Shown in pieces: positions 10,105 to 21,603 of a stretch of DNA of 64,000 bases. Made by a program: the position numbers and the translations under genes. Source of the stretch: Synechococcus sp. LTW-R (GTDB taxonomy: Bacteria > Cyanobacteriota > Cyanobacteriia > PCC-6307 > Cyanobiaceae); NCBI RefSeq assembly GCF_014217875.1, contig NZ_CP059060.1, positions 1,116,001 to 1,180,000 on the forward strand. Reading direction: 5' to 3'. The notes below the pieces were generated by a model that ran no database searches, was not told the DNA's origin, and was given only the letters and a program-made list of their open reading frames with translations. Numbering within the stretch: the first letter of the stretch is position 1; each line of letters opens with the position of its first letter.

Positions 10105-10136
10105 GCCGGCTGCAGTGTTCTGCGGTCGGCTTTTTT
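10105..10136 (+). terminator. Intrinsic terminator after tRNA-Val
   Basis: GCCGGCTGCAG at 10105-10115 pairs imperfectly with CTGCGGTCGGC at 10120-10130 and is followed by six T residues. It lies 17 bp after the tRNA and ahead of the convergent ppx stop. Confidence 0.82.
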
Positions 10137-10154
10137 GTCGCCAGTACACCTCGA

Positions 10155-11747
10155 TCAGCTGACGCTCAAGCTCAGCCCAACCGCTTCCTCCACGTAGTGC
10201 TGGCAGGACTGCAGGCTCCAACGCTCCAAGTTGAGGTCCACCTCAGCGGTGAGGGGCATCAGTTGAATCGCAATGCCGTTCTCGCCATGGGCCTTGAGCA
10301 CACAATCGGCAATCACCTTCTGGGGACGACGGTCCATCGCCACGGCCAAGCGCAGCAGCAACGCCATCGATGAGACGGTGCGGCGCTGATCCCGTCCTTC
10401 GATCAGCTGCCAGGACTCGTGACGCTTTTTCGGAAGGGAACGGCGGTGGTAACGGGCAATCGCCGCCACCATCAAATGCTCGCTGTCGGAGTAGCCCAGC
10501 AGATCGCCGTGGCGGACGAGATACCAGGTGTGTTTGTGATACGCACCGACATTGATGTGCTGGCCGCAGCTGTGCAGCATCGCCGCGGCCCAGAGCAACT
10601 GACGACCCTGACCATCGTCCTGGTGCAGGAGGCCCTGGCTTTGGTCGTAGAGACGCAGCGCCAGAGCCGCCACCCGTTCAGCCCGGGGGACGTCCACCCC
10701 ATAGCGCTGGGCTTGGTGCAGAACCGTGCGCTGACGAATGCTGCTTTGAAAGGCGAAGCGATCAACGATCAAATCGTTGCGCAGCATCCAATCGACAATC
10801 AGCCCCTCACGCAGCGCCCGTTCACTGATCACCAACTCCTCGGCGCCGATCATCCCCATCGCCGTCTGCAGGATCAGCGCACCGGGCACGATGATCTCGG
10901 CGCGGCGTTCATTCAAGGCAGGGTGGGCCTTGCGCTCCGCAGGCGTCATCGCCAAGAGGCGATCGACAATCTCATCCAGTTTGTGCCGCGAGACCCGGTA
11001 GCCCTGCATCCGCAGGGGCGGACGGGCCTCGTCCGCGGCAGCCATCGCGGCAATGGCCATCGCCGTTCCACTGGTGGCCACCAAAACCGGCTGCTTGCCC
11101 AGGCGCTTGAGTCCTTGCCGCAGTTTCAGCACAGCGGGCTCGAGCGCCCCCTGGATGAAGGCCCGCAGGAAGGTGACGCGCTTGGCCGGGATCGGATCGT
11201 CCTGGACGAAGTCCCGCTGCAGGCGGACCGCACCAATGCGGGTGCTGGTCAAGGCGTGGGAGTCGGAGCCGTCCGCCAGCACCAACTCGGTGGAGCCCCC
11301 GCCGATGTCGATGATCACGTGGGGCTGGTCCCCAAAGGACATCCCGGAGAGGACGCCCAGGTAGATCAATCGCGCTTCTTCCGGGCCGCTGACGAGATCG
11401 ACCGCCAAGCCCAGTTGTTCCTGAATCGATTGCAGAAACTCCCGGCCATTGGGGGCTTCACGAACCGCGCTGGTGGCGGCCGTGACGACATCACCAGGGG
11501 CCACACCATGGCTGGCCGCCAACTCACGGCAATGGCGCAGGGTCGTGAAAGCTCGCTCAATCGCTTCCGGGGAGAGATCTCCGCTGACCGGATCGCGCTC
11601 CCCCAATCGGGTGGTTGATTTTTCAGTGAGCACCACCGAGAAGCTGCGCAGCTCGGGATCGACGCTGGCGATCAGCAGGTGGATCGAGTTGGTGCCGATG
11701 TCGATGCCGGCGACCTGACGTGGGGCACCTCTGCGGAGCTCACTCAC
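10155..11747 (-). CDS. ppx: Exopolyphosphatase / pppGpp phosphatase (Ppx/GppA family)
   Basis: Hydrolyses terminal phosphates from polyphosphate and, in some members, pppGpp. The protein (530 residues from the GTG at 11747; an in-frame GTG at 11780 would give 541) has the ASKHA phosphate motifs GIDIGTNSIHLL near the N-terminus and IDIGGGSTELVL about 130 residues later, followed by a C-terminal HD-like helical domain. The second GTG is preferred because it leaves a wider promoter gap to the divergent ubiA, but no ribosome-binding site decides the matter. Whether it prefers polyphosphate or (p)ppGpp cannot be told from sequence. Confidence 0.92.
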   Translation of the reverse strand: MSELRRGAPRQVAGIDIGTNSIHLLIASVDPELRSFSVVLTEKSTTRLGERDPVSGDLSPEAIERAFTTLRHCRELAASHGVAPGDVVTAATSAVREAPNGREFLQSIQEQLGLAVDLVSGPEEARLIYLGVLSGMSFGDQPHVIIDIGGGSTELVLADGSDSHALTSTRIGAVRLQRDFVQDDPIPAKRVTFLRAFIQGALEPAVLKLRQGLKRLGKQPVLVATSGTAMAIAAMAAADEARPPLRMQGYRVSRHKLDEIVDRLLAMTPAERKAHPALNERRAEIIVPGALILQTAMGMIGAEELVISERALREGLIVDWMLRNDLIVDRFAFQSSIRQRTVLHQAQRYGVDVPRAERVAALALRLYDQSQGLLHQDDGQGRQLLWAAAMLHSCGQHINVGAYHKHTWYLVRHGDLLGYSDSEHLMVAAIARYHRRSLPKKRHESWQLIEGRDQRRTVSSMALLLRLAVAMDRRPQKVIADCVLKAHGENGIAIQLMPLTAEVDLNLERWSLQSCQHYVEEAVGLSLSVS

Positions 11748-11791
11748 AGACCAATCTCTGGCGCTGAGCCACTTTCGCACTGGCCTTTAGG

Positions 11792-12724
11792 GTGCGGGCA
11801 ACTTTTCCACTGCTGACCGTGGCTGCCGACAGCAAGGGCCTGGGATTGCTGCTCCGGGCTTGGCTGGGTCTGCTGCGCTGGGACAAACCCAGCGGTCGCT
11901 TGATCCTTCTGATTCCTGCGGGATGGAGCCTCTGGCTCCAGGGCGAGACCCCCCCCAGCCTTCCGCTGGTGGCAGCGATTGTGATCGGAGGCCTCGCCGT
12001 CAGCGGAGCCGGTTGTGTCGCCAATGACCTCTGGGATCGACGCATTGATCCCCAGGTGGAGCGGACCCGTCAACGCCCCCTCGCCAGTGGTCAGATCGGT
12101 GTCCCGGGAGCCGTCGTCCTGCTGCTGATCTGCCTGGTCGCCGCCCTGGCTGTCGTGCTGTGGGGTCTACCTGAAGCCCACTTGACCCTCTGCCTCCAGC
12201 TGGCGATCGCTGCCCTGCCTCCGGTGCTGCTTTACCCATCGGCGAAGCGCTGGTTTGCCTACCCCCAGGCAGTCCTGGCCCTGTGTTGGGGCTTTGCGGT
12301 CTTGATCCCCTGGGCCGCCGCCCGCGGCAGCCTGGACGGTGGCTGGCCCCTGCTCTGCCTTTGGCTCGCAACGGTGCTCTGGACCTTCGGTTTTGACACG
12401 GTTTACGCCATGTCCGACCGCGACGACGACCGCGAGGTCGGGGTGCGCAGCAGCGCCCTCAGCCTGGGGGACCGTGCCCCCTTAGCGGTGGCCCTTTGCT
12501 ACGGCAGCGCGGGCGGCCTGTTGGCGATCGCCTCCGCTCTGCAGGGCGTTGCCCCCTGGTTCTGGCTGCTCTGGCTGGTGGTGGTCGCTGGACAACTCAA
12601 GGAAGCCCTGGCCCTGCAACGGCCGCAGCTGCCGCGCTCGGCCTACGGCCAACACTTCAAACATCAGGTGCTGCTTGGGGCGCTTCTGCTGCTCGGCTTG
12701 GTGGCTGGACGGATCTGGGCATGA
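11792..12724 (+). CDS. 4-hydroxybenzoate polyprenyltransferase (UbiA family, plastoquinone pathway)
   Basis: Integral membrane prenyltransferase. The first aspartate-rich motif is N78-D-L-W-D82-R-R-I-D86, and the second is D209-R-D-D-D213 in the segment YAMSDRDDDREVG. Eight or so hydrophobic stretches fit the UbiA fold. The opening RWDKPSGRLILLIPA is characteristic of 4-hydroxybenzoate transferases, which in cyanobacteria act in plastoquinone synthesis. The start is a GTG; the conserved region begins near residue 25, so a later start is possible. Its stop overlaps the next ATG (ATGA). Confidence 0.92.
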   Translation: MRATFPLLTVAADSKGLGLLLRAWLGLLRWDKPSGRLILLIPAGWSLWLQGETPPSLPLVAAIVIGGLAVSGAGCVANDLWDRRIDPQVERTRQRPLASGQIGVPGAVVLLLICLVAALAVVLWGLPEAHLTLCLQLAIAALPPVLLYPSAKRWFAYPQAVLALCWGFAVLIPWAAARGSLDGGWPLLCLWLATVLWTFGFDTVYAMSDRDDDREVGVRSSALSLGDRAPLAVALCYGSAGGLLAIASALQGVAPWFWLLWLVVVAGQLKEALALQRPQLPRSAYGQHFKHQVLLGALLLLGLVAGRIWA

Positions 12725-13629
12725 GTGAGCGCCCCTGGCCCAGACCACTGCAAGCCGGCGATCGCGTCCAACTCGCCGCGGCCAGTTCCGCCCTCCAAGG
12801 CGAGGCCATCAGCCGCCTGGAAGCAGGAATCCGTGTGCTCCAGCGCTGGGGCCTGGAGGTCGAGAACCATCCCAACCTTGAGCGTCATTGGGGGTACTAC
12901 GCCGGCACCGACGCCGAACGCCGGGCCGACCTGCTGCCCAAGACTCCGCTGGTGGCCTGCGTCCGCGGTGGCTGGGGCTCGGCCCGGCTGCTGGAGCAGC
13001 CCCTGATGGATGCGTTCCTGGGGGCACCCGCCCACTGGCTGCTGGGTTTCTCCGATGTCACCTCCCTGCTCTGGGCCCGGCAGGCGGCAGGCCTACCCGG
13101 GGGCATCCACGGACCGATTCTCACCAGCCTGGCGGCAGAGCCCGCATGGAGCCAAGAGCGCCTGCGGGCTCTGCTGTTTGGGGAGCCACTCCCCTCTCTT
13201 GTGGGAACGCCCTGGCAGATGGGTCAAGCGGAAGGGCCCTGCCTGGTGGGCAATCTCACCGTCGCCACCCATCTGCTGGGCACCCCCCATCTACCAGACC
13301 TGCGCGGCGTGATCCTGCTGCTCGAAGACGTCGGTGAGGCGCCCTACCGGATCGATCGCATGCTCTCCCACTGGCGACTCAGTGGCGCCCTGCAGCAGGT
13401 GGCCGGGATTGGCTTTGGCAGCTTCAGCGACTGCGAATCCGATGAGGAGGACGCCCGTGATCCCGAGCGCTCCTTTGCCCTTGAGGCGGTCCTCCAGGAG
13501 CGCTGCGGCGACTTGGGGATCCCCTTGGTTGCGGGCTTGCCCTTTGGACACCAGTGCGGCAACGCGGCACTCCCCATCGGTCGGCGGGGCCGCCTGGACG
13601 GGGAGCGCGGTGAGCTGACCCTGCTTTAG
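12721..13629 (+). CDS. LD-carboxypeptidase (peptidase family S66)
   Basis: Serine carboxypeptidase of the LdcA/MccF family, which trims the terminal D-alanine from cytoplasmic murein tetrapeptides during wall recycling. The 302-residue protein carries the catalytic triad in family context: S111 (GFSDVTS), E202 ([12 protein letters not shown]) and H277 ([10 protein letters not shown]). I chose the ATG at 12721 because it overlaps the upstream stop as ATGA and starts just before the conserved [11 protein letters not shown] strand. An MccF-like immunity role cannot be excluded. It converges on ispD with a 4-bp overlap. Confidence 0.92.
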   Translation: MSERPWPRPLQAGDRVQLAAASSALQGEAISRLEAGIRVLQRWGLEVENHPNLERHWGYYAGTDAERRADLLPKTPLVACVRGGWGSARLLEQPLMDAFLGAPAHWLLGFSDVTSLLWARQAAGLPGGIHGPILTSLAAEPAWSQERLRALLFGEPLPSLVGTPWQMGQAEGPCLVGNLTVATHLLGTPHLPDLRGVILLLEDVGEAPYRIDRMLSHWRLSGALQQVAGIGFGSFSDCESDEEDARDPERSFALEAVLQERCGDLGIPLVAGLPFGHQCGNAALPIGRRGRLDGERGELTLL

Positions 13630-14303
13630 CGGGCGGAGAGAACCGCCTCAGCGATCGTCAGATCAAAGGGCGTGGTGATCTTGATGTTCGAGGGGGAAGA
13701 CTCCATCACCCGCACAGGCCAACCCAGGCGCTCAAACAGGGAAGCGTCATCGGTGACGCTCCAACCCTCCTGACGGGCTTGGGCATGGGCCTGACGCAAC
13801 TGCTCGACCGGGAAACCCTGGGGGGTTTGGGCGCCCCAGAGGACAGAGCGATCCGGGGTGTCCTGAATCACGCCCTCGGCGTCGACCCGCTTGATCGTGT
13901 CCGTGACCGGTGCCGCCGCGATCACGGCCGCCCCGGCATCCACCGCGGCGGAACACCGATCCATCAGGGCCGGATCCACCAAGCAGCGCGCCCCGTCGTG
14001 GATCAAGACCGAGCGCGCCTCCGGCGGAAGGGCCGCCAGGCCGTTGCAGACCGAGTCTTGACGGGTGTCCCCCCCTTGGATCCACTGCACGGGCCGGTCG
14101 GGATTAGCCGCCTTCACAAGGGCCTCGATGTCAGGACGGTCCAGCTCTTGCCCCACCACCCCAATCCAGCGAATGCTGCTCGACGCCAGGGCCGCGTCCA
14201 AGGTCCAAGCCAGCACGGGACGTCCACTGACCTCGAGCAAGAGCTTGTTGCGCTCCGCACCCATCCGCCGACCGCTACCAGCACAGGCAATCAGCAGATG
14301 CAT
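13626..14303 (-). CDS. ispD: 2-C-methyl-D-erythritol 4-phosphate cytidylyltransferase
   Basis: Third step of the MEP isoprenoid pathway: MEP + CTP gives CDP-ME. The 225-residue protein has the nucleotidyltransferase loop [13 protein letters not shown] near residues 8-20, the [12 protein letters not shown] segment with the conserved Asp, and TDDASLFE plus the GSP-like [15 protein letters not shown] near the C-terminus. Length is typical. It converges with the LD-carboxypeptidase gene, overlapping by 4 bp, and diverges from the GT9-like gene. Confidence 0.95.
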   Translation of the reverse strand: MHLLIACAGSGRRMGAERNKLLLEVSGRPVLAWTLDAALASSSIRWIGVVGQELDRPDIEALVKAANPDRPVQWIQGGDTRQDSVCNGLAALPPEARSVLIHDGARCLVDPALMDRCSAAVDAGAAVIAAAPVTDTIKRVDAEGVIQDTPDRSVLWGAQTPQGFPVEQLRQAHAQARQEGWSVTDDASLFERLGWPVRVMESSPSNIKITTPFDLTIAEAVLSAR

Positions 14304-14376
14304 GACGCGCTCCTGAGGACTAAGTAATCCGACCTACATACAATCAGCCAGCGATCCGCTTCACACCCGCGCGACC

Positions 14377-15210
14377 ATGCGAGTCCTCTTTTTGGTGCCG
14401 GGTGGGGTCAGTGATCAGCTGCAGGCCATTCCGGCGGCAGCCCAGGTCGCGCAAGAGCTGAAGGCCCAAATCCAGGTGGCCTGCTCCCCGGCCGCCGCCG
14501 CCGCTTGGTCCCTGCTCCCGGCCGTGGAGAAGGTGATTCCCTTCGCCTTTGACGACGGGCCGAGCCTGGCGGATTGGGCCAACCTGCTGGGGAACGTGCG
14601 CGAGCCCGACTTCCAAGCCTGCGTCAACCTCGCCAGCGGACGGCAGGTCGACCTGATGCTCTCGATGAGCCACATCCCCACTCGTGTGGCCGCCTCGGGC
14701 TTCTCCGCCACCGCGACCGTGACTCCGGGGACGGGGTGGGGAGCCCAAGCGCTCGCCCCCTACCTGCGTCAGCTGGGGATCAACCTGGACGCAAGCCAAT
14801 TCCGCCTGTCCTTGCCCAAAGGTGCCCTGGAGCAAGCGGCCGCCGCGATGCCCAGCGGCCAAGGCCCCGCACTCCTGCTCGCCCCCTCCGGAGACCGTCA
14901 GGACTGGCCCACCGAACACTGGTCTGCTCTCCCCGACGCCATCCGCGGCAAATTGCCCGATCTGCGGGTGATCAAGGCCGGTGGAGCCAACCTGCTGCAA
15001 CGGGCTGCCCAACTCGCGAGCTGTGATGTGGTGCTCAGCAGTGATCCCATCACCAGCCAACTGGCCCTACTGAGCAGCATGCCCCTGGTGGCCCTCGGCC
15101 AGGACCCGGCCGCCCTGCCGGAGCGTGCCGGGGTGCAAGCGGTGGGCCAAGCCGGAGCCCTGCACAACCTCAGCACCGCCGAGGTCTTGCAAGCCCTCGG
15201 CTTGGGATGA
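14377..15210 (+). CDS. Glycosyltransferase family 9-like protein
   Basis: A 277-residue protein resembling ADP-heptose:LPS heptosyltransferases (GT9). It opens MRVLFLVPGGVSDQLQAIPAA, has the two Rossmann-like halves of the GT-B fold, and in the second half shows LLLAPSGDRQDWPTEHWSAL followed by LASCDVVLSSDPITSQLAL, the region that binds the nucleotide sugar. It is shorter than typical 320-350-residue heptosyltransferases. The donor and acceptor are unknown; picocyanobacteria have unusual LPS without obvious heptose. A TACAAT hexamer at 14339 may be the -10 element. Its stop overlaps the channel gene start by 4 bp. Confidence 0.78.
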   Translation: MRVLFLVPGGVSDQLQAIPAAAQVAQELKAQIQVACSPAAAAAWSLLPAVEKVIPFAFDDGPSLADWANLLGNVREPDFQACVNLASGRQVDLMLSMSHIPTRVAASGFSATATVTPGTGWGAQALAPYLRQLGINLDASQFRLSLPKGALEQAAAAMPSGQGPALLLAPSGDRQDWPTEHWSALPDAIRGKLPDLRVIKAGGANLLQRAAQLASCDVVLSSDPITSQLALLSSMPLVALGQDPAALPERAGVQAVGQAGALHNLSTAEVLQALGLG

Positions 15211-16340
15211 GACCGATGCGGCAGCGACCCCGTTCACTGCCGCGTCGACGCGGCCTGCTCAGCCCGATTCGCGCGTTGGTGGCCCAGCGCCCTTGGGCGG
15301 GTCCCATCCTGGCCCTCGCCGCCGTGGTCAATGCCGGTGCGGTTGGTTACCGGCTAGTTGAGGGCTGGGACTGGGGGGATTGCTACTGGATGGTGCTGAT
15401 CACCCTCAGCACGCTTGGCTTTAGCGATGAGCACACCCAGCTGATCCACACCGGCGGCCGAATCGTGACCGCGCTGCTCCTGGTGGGCGGCCTCGTGGTG
15501 GTCCAGCAAACCATCCAAAAACTGCTGGAGTTGACGAACTCAGGCTACTTTCGCCGCATCCGCCAGCGGCGCTACCGCCAACAGCTGCAGCGATCGATGA
15601 ATCAGCACGTCATCCTCTGCGGCTACGGCCGGATGGGCCGCGAAATCGCAGAGCAACTCAACGGAGAGAACATCCAGCTCTTGGTCGTTGAAAACGACAG
15701 CGATCGCATCGAAGAGGCCCAACAGCGCGGCCTGACGGTGCTCCAGGGGGACGCGACCCTGGACGAAACCCTGGAGGAAGCCGGCATCCACCGCTGCCGG
15801 GCGCTGGTGGCCGCGCTGCCCAGCAATGCCGCGAATCTGTACGTGATCCTCAGTGCCAGGGGACTGGCGCCGAGGGCACGGCTGATCGCCCGCTCCGACA
15901 GTGAAGAAGCGGAAGGAAAACTGCGCCTGGCCGGGGCCGACCAGGTGGTGAGTCCCTATGTCGCCGGCGGCCGGGCCATGGCCGCCACCGCCCTGAGACC
16001 GCTGGCGGTGACCTTCATGGACCTCTTGGCCGGTAGCGATTGCGAGGTGGATGAATTTCTACTCAGCGAGCATCCCGAAGACCTCGGCGAGCTCAACGGC
16101 GCCAGCCTCTCGGAACTGCAATTGGGCCGCCGCAGTGGCTCCCTGGTGCTCGCGATCCGCAACCCCGCCGCCAGCCAACTGAGCACGGGTGCCCCAGAAC
16201 CCCTGATCGCCAACCCCGGCGGCGATGTCCGTCTCGGCCCCGGCCAATTGCTGGTGGTGATGGGCAGTAAGCGCCAATTGCAGCGCTTTGGTGAACTCCT
16301 CGGTCCGGCCCTGGCCGAGGTCAAAAACATGCCCGCCTAG
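15207..16340 (+). CDS. Two-helix potassium channel with RCK (TrkA-N/TrkA-C) domains
   Basis: The 377 residues combine a basic N-terminus, two membrane helices (about 32-50 and 85-103) around a pore loop, a TrkA-N Rossmann domain ([18 protein letters not shown] near 134-151) and a C-terminal TrkA-C domain (about 295-370). This is the MthK/Kch-type layout of a ligand-gated K+ channel. The filter is unusual: T69-L-G-F-S-D74 rather than TVGYGD, so the second glycine is replaced by Ser. Selectivity and gating ligand are therefore uncertain. The start codon overlaps the GT9-like stop. Confidence 0.88.
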   Translation: MRPMRQRPRSLPRRRGLLSPIRALVAQRPWAGPILALAAVVNAGAVGYRLVEGWDWGDCYWMVLITLSTLGFSDEHTQLIHTGGRIVTALLLVGGLVVVQQTIQKLLELTNSGYFRRIRQRRYRQQLQRSMNQHVILCGYGRMGREIAEQLNGENIQLLVVENDSDRIEEAQQRGLTVLQGDATLDETLEEAGIHRCRALVAALPSNAANLYVILSARGLAPRARLIARSDSEEAEGKLRLAGADQVVSPYVAGGRAMAATALRPLAVTFMDLLAGSDCEVDEFLLSEHPEDLGELNGASLSELQLGRRSGSLVLAIRNPAASQLSTGAPEPLIANPGGDVRLGPGQLLVVMGSKRQLQRFGELLGPALAEVKNMPA

Positions 16341-16366
16341 CCTGGACCGACTTTTCTGCGTTCTCC

Positions 16367-17119
16367 ATGGCGGACAGCACCCCCCTTGCCGGTCAGGTTG
16401 CGCTGGTCACCGGAGCCAGCCGGGGCATCGGGGCCTCCATTGCCCGCGAGCTCGCGCAAGCCGGGGCGAAGGTGGTCGTGAACTACGCCAGCTCCCCCGC
16501 TGCCGCTGAAGCGGTTGTGGCTGAGATTCAAGCCGCAGGCGGCCAGGCCTGGGCCCACCAGGCCAACGTGGCGGAGGAAGACCAGGTGGAGGCCATGGTG
16601 AAGGCCGTCCTCGAGAAGGAAGGCCGCCTGGACGTCCTGGTGAACAACGCCGGCATCACCCGTGATGGCCTGCTGATGCGCATGAAGAGCGCCGATTGGC
16701 AGAGCGTGATCGACCTGAACCTCAGCGGCGTCTTCCTCTGCACCCGGGCCGTGAGCCGGGCCATGTTGAAGGCTCGCAACGGTCGCATCATCAACATCAC
16801 CTCGGTGGTGGGCCTGATGGGCAACCCCGGCCAGGCCAACTACAGCGCCGCCAAAGCCGGCGTGATTGGCCTGACGCGCAGCAGCGCCGCTGAATTCGCC
16901 AGCCGCGGCGTGACCGTGAATGCGGTGGCTCCGGGCTTCATCGAGAGCGACATGACCGCGGAACTCGACAAGGAGCCGATCCTCAAGGCCATTCCCCTGG
17001 GCCGGATGGGCCAACCCAGCGAAGTCGCCAGCGCCGTGCGCTTCCTGGCGGCCGACCCCGCCGCGGCCTACATGACCGGCCAGGTCCTGCAGGTGGATGG
17101 CGGCATGGTGATGCGCTGA
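16367..17119 (+). CDS. fabG: 3-oxoacyl-[acyl-carrier-protein] reductase
   Basis: NADPH-dependent reductase of fatty acid elongation. It is a 250-residue short-chain dehydrogenase with the cofactor motif TGASRGIG at 15-22, NNAG at 93-96 and the catalytic set S146, Y159 and K163 (YSAAK). The C-terminus ([13 protein letters not shown]) is the usual FabG ending. It begins 26 bp after the channel gene. Because fabG paralogues are common, a polyhydroxyalkanoate-type role is possible but less likely. Confidence 0.94.
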   Translation: MADSTPLAGQVALVTGASRGIGASIARELAQAGAKVVVNYASSPAAAEAVVAEIQAAGGQAWAHQANVAEEDQVEAMVKAVLEKEGRLDVLVNNAGITRDGLLMRMKSADWQSVIDLNLSGVFLCTRAVSRAMLKARNGRIINITSVVGLMGNPGQANYSAAKAGVIGLTRSSAAEFASRGVTVNAVAPGFIESDMTAELDKEPILKAIPLGRMGQPSEVASAVRFLAADPAAAYMTGQVLQVDGGMVMR

Positions 17120-17122
17120 GCC

Positions 17123-19171
<2,049 letters not shown>

Positions 19172-19178
19172 TCCCGGA

Positions 19179-19430
19179 CTACATCGTCCGAATCAAGCGG
19201 GCGTGAATCCGGCAGACGGCAAGGGCTTCCCTGGGCGGATTGCTGCAGAGGAGGCCCAGCTCCCTGTTCAGCGCTTCAAGCTCAGCAAAGGGGAGCCCCG
19301 TCATGGGCGTGGCCAAAAGCGTCGCGCCCAACGCCACAGAGAACAACGGCAGCGCGCGCGGGAAGTCCATCAGTTTTCCTCCCACATGAGACAACCGAGA
19401 CAAACCTAGTTTGCTCACGGCTTGTGCCAA
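19179..19430 (-). CDS. Small probable exported protein of unknown function
   Basis: An 83-residue frame whose internal Met (MDFPRALPLFSVALGATLLA, ATG at 19370) begins a plausible signal peptide, giving about 63 residues. The rest contains two cysteines (LLCSNPP and AVCRIHARLI) that could pair outside the cytoplasm. No family recognised. It lies between groEL and nanE, converging with groEL. Confidence 0.6.
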   Translation of the reverse strand: MAQAVSKLGLSRLSHVGGKLMDFPRALPLFSVALGATLLATPMTGLPFAELEALNRELGLLCSNPPREALAVCRIHARLIRTM

Positions 19431-19460
19431 GGCCTGCTCCTTCAGAAAGCTTTTTGGCGC

Positions 19461-20150
19461 CTAGGCCCCCAGGGCCCGCTGGTAGGCCGCCAACTGCAGG
19501 TCCACTCCGGTGATAGCCGTGCCCACAACGACAGCGTCGGCTCCGCCATCGATGGCCTGTCGGGCCTGCTGCGCCGAAGCGATTCCCCCCTCACAAATCA
19601 GCAGCACCTCGGCTGGCAGCTGCTCCCGAAGAGATCCCAAAAGAGGCCAGGCCGGGGGCTGAAGCGACGCGGTGCCCTCGGTGTAGCCATAGAGGGTTGT
19701 CCCCACCCAATCGCAACCCCATTGAGCGGCGCGAAGGCCGTTCTCCAGGCTGTCGACATCGGCCATCAAGCACGCACCCACCTCTTGCTTGGCGCGCTGC
19801 AGCAACGCAGGCAACTGGGCACCGCCTGGGCGATCCCGTTCTGTCGCATCGAGGGCAATCACATCGGCCCCAGCGGCCCAGACCGCCTGGATCTCCGTCC
19901 AGCCTGGGGTGATGTAGACGGAACTCTCCGGAAACGTGCGCTTCCACAGCCCAATGATCAAGGCTTTGGGGCAACGACGACGTACAGCCCCGATGTGCTC
20001 GGGGCTCTCCAAGCGAACGCCCACCGCGCCGTTGTTCAGGCTCGCCTCCGCCATGGCGGCGATCACCTGCGGATCGCGCATCGGGGACCCCTCCGGAGCT
20101 TGAACCGAAACGATCAGCCCTCCCCTCAGCCTGGAGGGATCAGGCAGCAC
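19461..20150 (-). CDS. nanE: Putative N-acetylmannosamine-6-phosphate 2-epimerase
   Basis: A TIM-barrel epimerase that interconverts ManNAc-6-P and GlcNAc-6-P. The 229 residues show the NanE pattern: RGGLIVSVQAPEGSPM, the GAVGVRLESPEHI strand, PIIGLWKR-like ALIIGLWKRTF, ADVIALDAT, LMADVDSLENGL, and the C-terminal phosphate site ICEGGIAS...DAVVVGTAITG. The start is a GTG. No other sialic-acid catabolic gene is nearby, so the physiological substrate is uncertain. It overlaps the upstream unknown gene by 11 bp, which suggests coupling. Confidence 0.87.
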   Translation of the reverse strand: MLPDPSRLRGGLIVSVQAPEGSPMRDPQVIAAMAEASLNNGAVGVRLESPEHIGAVRRRCPKALIIGLWKRTFPESSVYITPGWTEIQAVWAAGADVIALDATERDRPGGAQLPALLQRAKQEVGACLMADVDSLENGLRAAQWGCDWVGTTLYGYTEGTASLQPPAWPLLGSLREQLPAEVLLICEGGIASAQQARQAIDGGADAVVVGTAITGVDLQLAAYQRALGA

Positions 20151-20667
20151 GGGACTCTCCGGCGCTCGGCAGCCAAGAGCGCAACTCGGCGAGGGCCGGA
20201 TGACTCGGTGCAGGAGCAGGTCGGGAAGCGGCGGGACGCGGGCGGATGGAGCGTTTCACCGCCTCCTGGGGCATCGGGAGAGGCGCCGGCGGAGCAATGG
20301 CAGGGGCAGGGTCTGCGGCCACGACGGGCTCTGGGGCTGGTTCCGCCATGGGCTCAGGCGCGAGCTCCTCTGGGGTGGGCTCACTCTCCGCAACAACAGG
20401 CTCAGCGATGACCGCGGGCTCAGGGGCTGAATCCGCTTCTTCGAGCTCCTGAGCCCCCAAACGCCACCAACTCAGGCCCTCGGGATCCTCCCGCTCTAGC
20501 TCTTGCAGCAACGGCTCGAGACCATCGACGCCGTGGCGATGGACCCATTGCCCAACCAACCCATCCACTCCAGCTCGGTCTCGCTTGGAGAGGGCCTGCC
20601 GCAGGGAGAGGACATGGGCCTGGCGTCGGGCCTGGGGAGAAGGAGGTGGGGAAGGGCGCTGGGCCAC
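20140..20667 (-). CDS. Pro/Ala/Glu-rich protein of unknown function
   Basis: A 175-residue protein. The first 75 or so residues look folded and contain LSLRQALSKRDRAGVDGLVGQWVHRHG and a WWRLGAQELEE segment. Residues about 80-150 are a low-complexity Pro/Ala/Glu linker, followed by a short conserved-looking end (HPALAELRSWLP). No family recognised. It is placed 18 bp after the ABC permease and overlaps nanE, inside a leftward operon, so it may be tied to the exporter or be a passenger. Confidence 0.65.
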   Translation of the reverse strand: MAQRPSPPPSPQARRQAHVLSLRQALSKRDRAGVDGLVGQWVHRHGVDGLEPLLQELEREDPEGLSWWRLGAQELEEADSAPEPAVIAEPVVAESEPTPEELAPEPMAEPAPEPVVAADPAPAIAPPAPLPMPQEAVKRSIRPRPAASRPAPAPSHPALAELRSWLPSAGESRAA

Positions 20668-20685
20668 GATCGCGTCCGGAAAAGA

Positions 20686-21552
20686 TCAGGCGAGCTTGCG
20701 ATCCAACAACGGGCGGATCAGCAGGAACAAACCCACCGCCAGGGCGGCCAGAACCCCCAAACAGGCTGCAGCCGTCAAATCCCCATAGGGGGCATGCAAA
20801 ACCACAGCAGAAAGGGAGAAGTGACCGGCGTAGGCGGCGCGAATCGGCTCAATCGCGAAGGTAAGGGGATTTACGGCCGCTAGCCAGCCCAACCAGGCCG
20901 GCATAAAGGAAATCGGGGCCAGAGCCGTACTGGCAAACAGCAGGGGCAAGTTGGCCACAAAGATCACGGCAATCAGCTCGATGTGCCCCGGCAGCGCAAA
21001 GGCCAAGCCCAAACTCAGGCCCGTGACGGCAAAGACCAACAAGAGCAAGGTCAGCAGCACCAGCAGCAAGCCACCGCCGCCGGGCCAGCCGTACCCCAAC
21101 ACCCAGGCTGTGGCCATGATCGCGACGCTCTGCACCAGGCTGAGCGCGGTGATGTAGAGCACCGAGGCCAAGACAATCGAGCTGCGGGAACGCAAGGGGG
21201 CCACCAGCAGGCGATTGAGGAAGCCGAACTCGCGGTCGAACATCACCGGCAGGCCGGCATTGAGGGCCGCACTGAAGGCCGTGAAGACGATCACACCGGC
21301 CCCAAGGAAGCGTCCGTAGCTCATGCCCTCGGGCAGAAGTCCTTCGGGGGCATTCGCAAAGAGGGCGCCGAAGAGAACCAACCAAATCAAGGGCTGCAGG
21401 ACCCCAGCCACCAACGTCGAGGGACGGCGGGCCAGTTGCAGAAACAGACGGCGAGTGAGGGCCAGGGTTTCCTGGGTCAGATCAGCCAGCGCCGAGCGCT
21501 GCGCGTTCGCGCTGGGTGCCGGACTGAGCAAGGAGGAGGAAGCGCTGGTCAT
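20686..21552 (-). CDS. ABC-2 type transporter permease (DrrB-like)
   Basis: The 288-residue membrane protein has about six hydrophobic segments and the ABC-2 membrane signature around the last third (ALAPISFMPAWLGWLAAVNPLTFAIEPIRA). It resembles DrrB/YadH-type exporter permeases, which pair with a CcmA/DrrA ATPase. That partner is the next gene upstream, 51 bp away. The substrate is unknown; the position beside ctaA/ctaB is conserved in picocyanobacteria from memory and does not by itself show the substrate. Confidence 0.9.
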   Translation of the reverse strand: MTSASSSLLSPAPSANAQRSALADLTQETLALTRRLFLQLARRPSTLVAGVLQPLIWLVLFGALFANAPEGLLPEGMSYGRFLGAGVIVFTAFSAALNAGLPVMFDREFGFLNRLLVAPLRSRSSIVLASVLYITALSLVQSVAIMATAWVLGYGWPGGGGLLLVLLTLLLLVFAVTGLSLGLAFALPGHIELIAVIFVANLPLLFASTALAPISFMPAWLGWLAAVNPLTFAIEPIRAAYAGHFSLSAVVLHAPYGDLTAAACLGVLAALAVGLFLLIRPLLDRKLA

Positions 21553-21603
21553 GTCAGAAAGCAGAAAAGTCCATCCCGGGGGAATCCCGAATCGAAACAG
21601 GGG

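Noticed and set aside
10419-11618. 399-codon forward frame inside ppx
   Set aside because: Antisense to the Ppx/GppA gene; composition reads as a shadow frame.
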